From positions 72,570 to 81,997 of the forward strand of contig DJJW01000035.1 of assembly GCA_002434335.1 (NCBI GenBank): DNA of 9,428 nt, in the 5' to 3' direction. The DNA is from Lachnoclostridium sp. UBA6558 (GTDB taxonomy: Bacteria > Bacillota > Clostridia > Lachnospirales > Lachnospiraceae). The position numbers and the translations under genes were made by a program. The notes beneath the pieces are model-generated. The model was not told the DNA's origin. It did no database searches and worked only from the letters and a program-made list of their open reading frames with translations. Below are positions 6,381 to 9,428 of the stretch, piece after piece; position 1 is the first letter of the stretch, and every line of letters begins with the position of its first letter.

Positions 6381-7007
6381 CTATTCCAGAAGCCCGAATT
6401 TATTCAATGGCCATACTCGGAGAATAGCCTTACCACCAATATCTTTCTTCTCAACTGGCCCTACTTCTTCATATCGGCTGTCAAAGCTGACTTTTCTGTT
6501 ATCACCCATAACAAAATATTCATCATCCGCCAAGGTAATTGGGTTAGCTGCCATGCCAGCTTTCGTTATTGGATCTTTACCATAATTTTCTTCCAGTATC
6601 TCTCCATTGATATATATATCCTTGCCTTTGATCTGGACTGTTTCACCGGGAAGCCCAATAATACGTTTTATATAATACTCTTTCTCTTCTCTACCGTATG
6701 GATAGAATACAACGATATCAAATCTTTTCAAGCTATTGAAGTGGTAACTTATCTTCTCTACCATAAGCTGATCTCTGTCCTGTAGGGTATCTTCCATGGA
6801 GGGACCATCTACAATGGTCTTCTGTATAATAAATGTAGGTATGACATACAGACAAAAGACGAATAAGATTACATAAAAAATAAAATCTTTTATAATTGTT
6901 TTCTTAGAAGACTTCTTATCTTTCTTATTTTCTTCTTGGAGATTATTATCCGCTTCTTCCTTTCCTTTTACGGAAACATCTTTATCTTCATATTTCTCTT
7001 CCTTCAT
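6381..7007 (-). CDS. lepB: Type I signal peptidase, second of a tandem pair
   Basis: This membrane protease (family S26) removes signal peptides from exported proteins at the outer face of the membrane. The 208-residue protein has a charged cytosolic tail of about 38 residues rich in Lys and Glu, then one membrane helix (about 40-61). The catalytic serine lies in GPSMEDTL (Ser70) and the catalytic lysine in YYIKRIIGLPGETV (Lys114). The late box EYFVMGDNRKVSFDSR (163-178) is complete. Ser/Lys dyad and single membrane span are the usual Gram-positive form. The ATG at 7007 has GGAAGGA about 7 bases upstream, and the gene begins 27 bases after its paralogue. The two share the identical stretch YIKRIIGLPGETVQI but differ in their tails and around the substrate-binding start of the domain, so their preferences may differ. 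Confidence 0.95.
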   Translation of the reverse strand: MKEEKYEDKDVSVKGKEEADNNLQEENKKDKKSSKKTIIKDFIFYVILFVFCLYVIPTFIIQKTIVDGPSMEDTLQDRDQLMVEKISYHFNSLKRFDIVVFYPYGREEKEYYIKRIIGLPGETVQIKGKDIYINGEILEENYGKDPITKAGMAANPITLADDEYFVMGDNRKVSFDSRYEEVGPVEKKDIGGKAILRVWPLNKFGLLE

Positions 7008-7034
7008 ATCAGTATTCCTTCCATCCCACTGATT

Positions 7035-7730
7035 CTACTGGTGCTTTAACACACCGAAATCATCAAGGGGCCATATTCTGACCCAGGCTCTACCTAAGAT
7101 ACTATTTCTATGAACTACACCTACAACAGGATTTCTGCTGTCTTTGCTGTTATTTCGATTATCACCTAAAACAAAATACTCATCCTCATTAAGCGTAATA
7201 GGCTCCGCTGCAATACCAGCCTCTTCAATGAGAGCATTCCCATAATTCTCCGTTAATATTTCATTGTTAATATAAATATCACTGCCTATTATCTGAACAG
7301 TCTCACCAGGCAGACCAATTATTCGCTTTATGTAAAAAGTGTTCTTTTCTTCCGTATAAGGTCTGAAAACGACAATATCAAATCTCTGTGGGTTGCCGGT
7401 TTCATAGGATATTTTCTCAAGGATGAGATGATCTTCATCATGGAGGGTTCCTTCCATTGAGCTTCCGCTTACTTCAATCTGCTGTCCTATAAAATTATGT
7501 ACCAATAATACAGCTGCAATGATTATAGCAAAATATATCAGCATATCCCGGATATCCTTGCCATAGGAAGATTTCTCCCCATTCGTTGCTGATTTATTAC
7601 CGCTATTCTTATTATCCGTATCTAGCTCTTTCTTTCCTTTTTCATTTGAACTCTCGTCTGTTTCATTCTCTATCTCATCTGCAGTTAATGAAGCTGCAGT
7701 TTCATTCTTGTATTTTAATTCTTCATCCAT
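7035..7730 (-). CDS. lepB: Type I signal peptidase, first of a tandem pair
   Basis: This S26 signal peptidase has the serine in SGSSMEGTL, the lysine in FYIKRIIGLPGETV and the late box EYFVLGDNRNNSKDSR, all intact. Counted from the start at 7730 (231 residues), these are Ser91 and Lys135. A long cytosolic tail of about 60 residues, rich in Glu, Asn, Ser and Lys, precedes the single membrane helix (about residues 62-82) and is longer than in classical SipS-like enzymes. The start is a choice: ATG 7742 abuts AGGAG directly and could not be used well, while ATG 7730 lies 12 bases from AGGAG, slightly long but workable. It heads the lepB-lepB-Ig-like operon after a likely promoter at 7790. High sequence agreement with its neighbour points to an old tandem duplication. 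Confidence 0.95.
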   Translation of the reverse strand: MDEELKYKNETAASLTADEIENETDESSNEKGKKELDTDNKNSGNKSATNGEKSSYGKDIRDMLIYFAIIIAAVLLVHNFIGQQIEVSGSSMEGTLHDEDHLILEKISYETGNPQRFDIVVFRPYTEEKNTFYIKRIIGLPGETVQIIGSDIYINNEILTENYGNALIEEAGIAAEPITLNEDEYFVLGDNRNNSKDSRNPVVGVVHRNSILGRAWVRIWPLDDFGVLKHQ

Positions 7731-7789
7731 TTTTATTATCATCTCCTGTAAAATAAAAACACTCCCGCTTTTCTTCCTGTATGCCTAGT

Positions 7790-7795
7790 ATTATA
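7790..7795 (-). promoter_or_regulatory. Candidate -10 element for the signal peptidase operon
   Basis: A perfect TATAAT on the minus strand lies in the rpoZ-lepB gap, giving a predicted start near 7783 and a leader of about 50 bases. No good -35 is present 16-18 bases before it; that stretch is the T-tract of the preceding hairpin. This is a weak call. Confidence 0.4.
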
Positions 7796-7806
7796 ACCGG
7801 ACATGA

Positions 7807-7828
7807 GAAAAAAAACGAGAATGCTCAT
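7807..7828 (-). terminator. Weak terminator after rpoZ
   Basis: On the minus strand ATGAG, a CATT loop and CTCGT form a 5-base stem with one G-U pair, followed directly by a run of eight T residues. The tract is good but the stem is short, so partial termination or read-through into the signal peptidase genes is likely. It starts 6 bases after the rpoZ stop. Confidence 0.45.
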
Positions 7829-7833
7829 ATGAT

Positions 7834-8091
7834 TTATTCGGATTTGCTTTCCTTTCCCGCGTCTTCATCATTCAGTATTTTAACCTTTGACTGATACATT
7901 TCTTCCACAGCAATGGATAAGGGCTTAGAGGTTGCTGTACGAACCATGGCATCGGAGCCGCTGATTAACTGTCTTGCTCTTTTTGCTGTTGCAAGTACGA
8001 TGGAATAACGGCTGTTTACAACCGGCTGTTCGCCTGGTTCTACGTCACTGTTTACTACTTTCATTAAATCGGTATAAGATGGATGTAACAT
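7834..8091 (-). CDS. rpoZ: DNA-directed RNA polymerase omega subunit
   Basis: The omega subunit clamps the beta-prime subunit and helps assemble and stabilise RNA polymerase. The 85-residue length fits the family. The core NSRYSIVLATAKRARQLI (residues 26-43) is the conserved omega motif, followed by KPLSIAVEEMYQSKVKI. The N-terminal MLHPSYTDLMK and the acidic C-terminal tail are the usual clostridial form. GAAAGGCGG lies about 8 bases before the start at 8091. It follows remA by 40 bases; in the usual Firmicute order gmk would sit between them. Confidence 0.96.
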   Translation of the reverse strand: MLHPSYTDLMKVVNSDVEPGEQPVVNSRYSIVLATAKRARQLISGSDAMVRTATSKPLSIAVEEMYQSKVKILNDEDAGKESKSE

Positions 8092-8131
8092 TTTTATTTC
8101 CGCCTTTCAATTTGTAGTTATGCTTTTAGAA

Positions 8132-8386
8132 TTAATCATTGTTCTCTTCCCTGGAATTTATTCGATTTGCTATGGTATCGGGAAGCAGAGAGGACAATAT
8201 CAGATGACCGCTGTCCATTACCAGCACAGCTTTGGTCTTTCTTCCGCAGGTTGCATCAATAGCATTACCTGCATCTTTGGCATTTTGCACCATTCTCTTT
8301 ATAGGGGCTGCTTCAGGACTGATAATTCCGACTATTTTATTAGAGTTTACCACATTTCCAAAACCAATATTAATTAATCGATTCAT
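8132..8386 (-). CDS. remA: RemA-family DNA-binding regulator (DUF370)
   Basis: The 84-residue protein matches RemA over its whole length: INIGFGNVV (5-13), SPEAAPIKRM (23-32) and IDATCGRKTKAVLVMDSGHLILSS (43-66). In Bacillus RemA is an oligomeric DNA-binding protein that activates extracellular matrix and osmoprotection genes; in clostridia its targets are largely unstudied. The basic GRKTK segment corresponds to the part where Bacillus RemA has residues needed for DNA binding. GGGGAAGG precedes the ATG at 8386. It begins 18 bases after the yicC stop, so the two are almost certainly co-transcribed. Confidence 0.95.
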   Translation of the reverse strand: MNRLINIGFGNVVNSNKIVGIISPEAAPIKRMVQNAKDAGNAIDATCGRKTKAVLVMDSGHLILSSLLPDTIANRINSREENND

Positions 8387-8404
8387 TTTCCTTCCCCACT
8401 ATTA

Positions 8405-9283
8405 TTACTCTATATTTTGAATCTGTTCTCTGATTTTTTCTATTTCAGTCTTTAAATCAATTGCCATATTGGTAATATCAATATTATTGGCTTTTGATAG
8501 AATGGTATTCGCTTCTCTGTTCATTTCCTGTGCTATGAAATCCAGTCTTCTGCCGACTTCTTCTCCCTGTTTTAAACAGGAAAGCATATTTTCAATATGG
8601 CTTTTCAGTCTCACAGTTTCTTCATCCACACAGATTTTATCTGCAAAAATAGTAACTTCGGTAGCAAGAATGCTCTCATCTATCTTGGTATCACCTAGAA
8701 GCTCCTCTACCTTATTTCTTAATTTATCACGATATTCATTCAGTATCTGCGGTGACATACCTTCTATGGTGTGAACAACCTGTAACATGGCATTTAGCTT
8801 ATCACACAGGTCACGGCTTAGATTCTCACCTTCCTGACTGCGGGATTCCACCAATTGAACACTCGCACCGGTTACTGCCTCTTCAATGAGATGCCACAAT
8901 TCCTGTTCATCGGATTCCTCTTCCTCTAAAGTTAAAACTTCCGGATAATTTGATAGCAAGGAAACCGTAATATCATCTTTCACCTCAAAGGTTTCTGCCA
9001 TTTTCTTAAGACTGTCATAATACTCTTTGGCAATGGCTTCATTGTATTTCACACAGACATTGTTACTTTTCAGCTCTTCAAAACTGATAAACACGTCAGC
9101 CTTTCCGCGGCTAATGTATTTCTTTAAAATACTTCGAATCCCAGCCTCATAAAAGCTCAGTTTTTTCGGTATCTTGATATTAATATCCAGGTACCTGTGG
9201 TTAACTGCTTTCATCTCTACAACTACTTTGCGTTCTGCATCTGCCTTTTCACAACGCCCGAAGCCAGTCATACTTTTTAACAT
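8405..9283 (-). CDS. yicC: YicC-family endoribonuclease
   Basis: YicC proteins are endoribonucleases implicated in RNA turnover, including small-RNA decay in Escherichia coli. The protein has 292 residues. The N-terminal domain begins with the hallmark MLKSMTGFGR and continues VVVEMKAVNHRYLDINIKIPKKL (residues 20-42). The C-terminal domain (DUF1732) ends with GRRLDFIAQEMNREANTILSKA (244-265), the most conserved family block. I placed the start at 9283 because the family begins with M-(I/L)-(K/R)-SMTGFG. The same frame has an ATG at 9301 that would add MKEREN, and neither start has a strong ribosome binding site. It is the first gene after a near-consensus promoter and leads the yicC-remA-rpoZ operon. 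Confidence 0.95.
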   Translation of the reverse strand: MLKSMTGFGRCEKADAERKVVVEMKAVNHRYLDINIKIPKKLSFYEAGIRSILKKYISRGKADVFISFEELKSNNVCVKYNEAIAKEYYDSLKKMAETFEVKDDITVSLLSNYPEVLTLEEEESDEQELWHLIEEAVTGASVQLVESRSQEGENLSRDLCDKLNAMLQVVHTIEGMSPQILNEYRDKLRNKVEELLGDTKIDESILATEVTIFADKICVDEETVRLKSHIENMLSCLKQGEEVGRRLDFIAQEMNREANTILSKANNIDITNMAIDLKTEIEKIREQIQNIE

Positions 9284-9319
9284 GTTTTCACGTTCTTTCA
9301 TTATTCATTTTTCATTATT

Positions 9320-9332
9320 GCCTTTTTAAGGC
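9320..9332 (-). promoter_or_regulatory. Small hairpin at the 5' end of the yicC transcript
   Basis: GCCTT, AAA and AAGGC on the minus strand form a 5-base perfect stem with a 3-base loop, starting about 4 bases after the predicted transcript start near 9336. A hairpin at the very 5' end may protect the message from decay. The short length makes chance possible. Confidence 0.35.
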
Positions 9333-9342
9333 ATTACAACTA

Positions 9343-9371
9343 ATTATAATGTAAATGGGGGTACAAGTCAA
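9343..9371 (-). promoter_or_regulatory. Near-consensus sigma-A promoter of the yicC-remA-rpoZ operon
   Basis: On the minus strand TTGACT (9366-9371) and a perfect TATAAT (9343-9348) are separated by exactly 17 bases. This is the best promoter in the window. The predicted start near 9336 gives a leader of about 50 bases to the yicC start at 9283. The 57 bases beyond it to the window end hold no gene I can identify. Confidence 0.85.
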
Positions 9372-9428
9372 GGTTTGAATTTGGAATATTAGGGGATGTA
9401 GCAACGGACGAGGATTAGGCGGGCTGTT

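Noticed and set aside
6315..6785. A 156-codon plus-strand open frame
   Set aside because: It lies opposite the second signal peptidase and the start of the Ig-like gene, both of which have full family motifs; it has no recognisable domain and is a shadow frame.
8120..8420. Plus-strand open frames over remA
   Set aside because: remA on the minus strand matches its family over its full length, so these are antisense shadows.

Overview
The window looks like a chromosomal segment of an AT-rich, spore-forming Firmicute, most likely a clostridial species close to the Lachnospiraceae. The reasons are the gene families (yicC-remA-rpoZ, scpA-scpB, a GerA-type germination protein), strong AGGAGG-like ribosome binding sites, and low-GC intergenic DNA with long hairpins. 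This placement is inference from gene content and style, not from a database match. Every gene I can support lies on the minus strand, so transcription runs from high to low coordinates.

Reading in the direction of transcription, the window opens with a near-consensus sigma-A promoter (9343-9371). It drives yicC (endoribonuclease family), remA (DUF370 DNA-binding regulator) and rpoZ (RNA polymerase omega subunit). In the related arrangement known from Bacillus, gmk sits between remA and rpoZ; here it is absent and the gap is about 40 bases. A weak terminator and a new -10 element follow. Then come two tandem type I signal peptidases and a small membrane-anchored protein with two bacterial Ig-like domains, spaced about 30 bases apart like an operon for protein export and cell-surface functions.

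Below this operon lies non-coding DNA from about 5185 to 5780. It holds an 81-base imperfect palindrome, the decayed 3' end of an FtsX/MacB-type ABC transporter permease with three in-frame stops, and the leader of a D-Ala-D-Ala carboxypeptidase gene. That leader carries a perfect 25-base inverted repeat just before the ribosome binding site. The carboxypeptidase has a hydrophilic linker encoded by an 18-bp tandem repeat and ends in a long hairpin terminator.

Next comes a group of a membrane-anchored metallophosphoesterase, a site-2-protease-like membrane protein whose HExxH motif is degenerate, and scpA-scpB (the kleisin and winged-helix partners of Smc). It closes with a textbook Rho-independent terminator at 417-474. 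The last gene, cut by the window's left edge, is the start of a GerA-family spore germination protein with a sigma-G-like promoter.

I see no CRISPR array, tRNA, rRNA, intact insertion sequence or obvious new multi-gene system. Most of the window is ordinary core-genome content. The points worth a second look are the degenerate M50-like protein, the missing gmk, the paired signal peptidases with their Ig-like neighbour, the permease pseudogene beside a long palindrome, and the palindrome in the carboxypeptidase leader.
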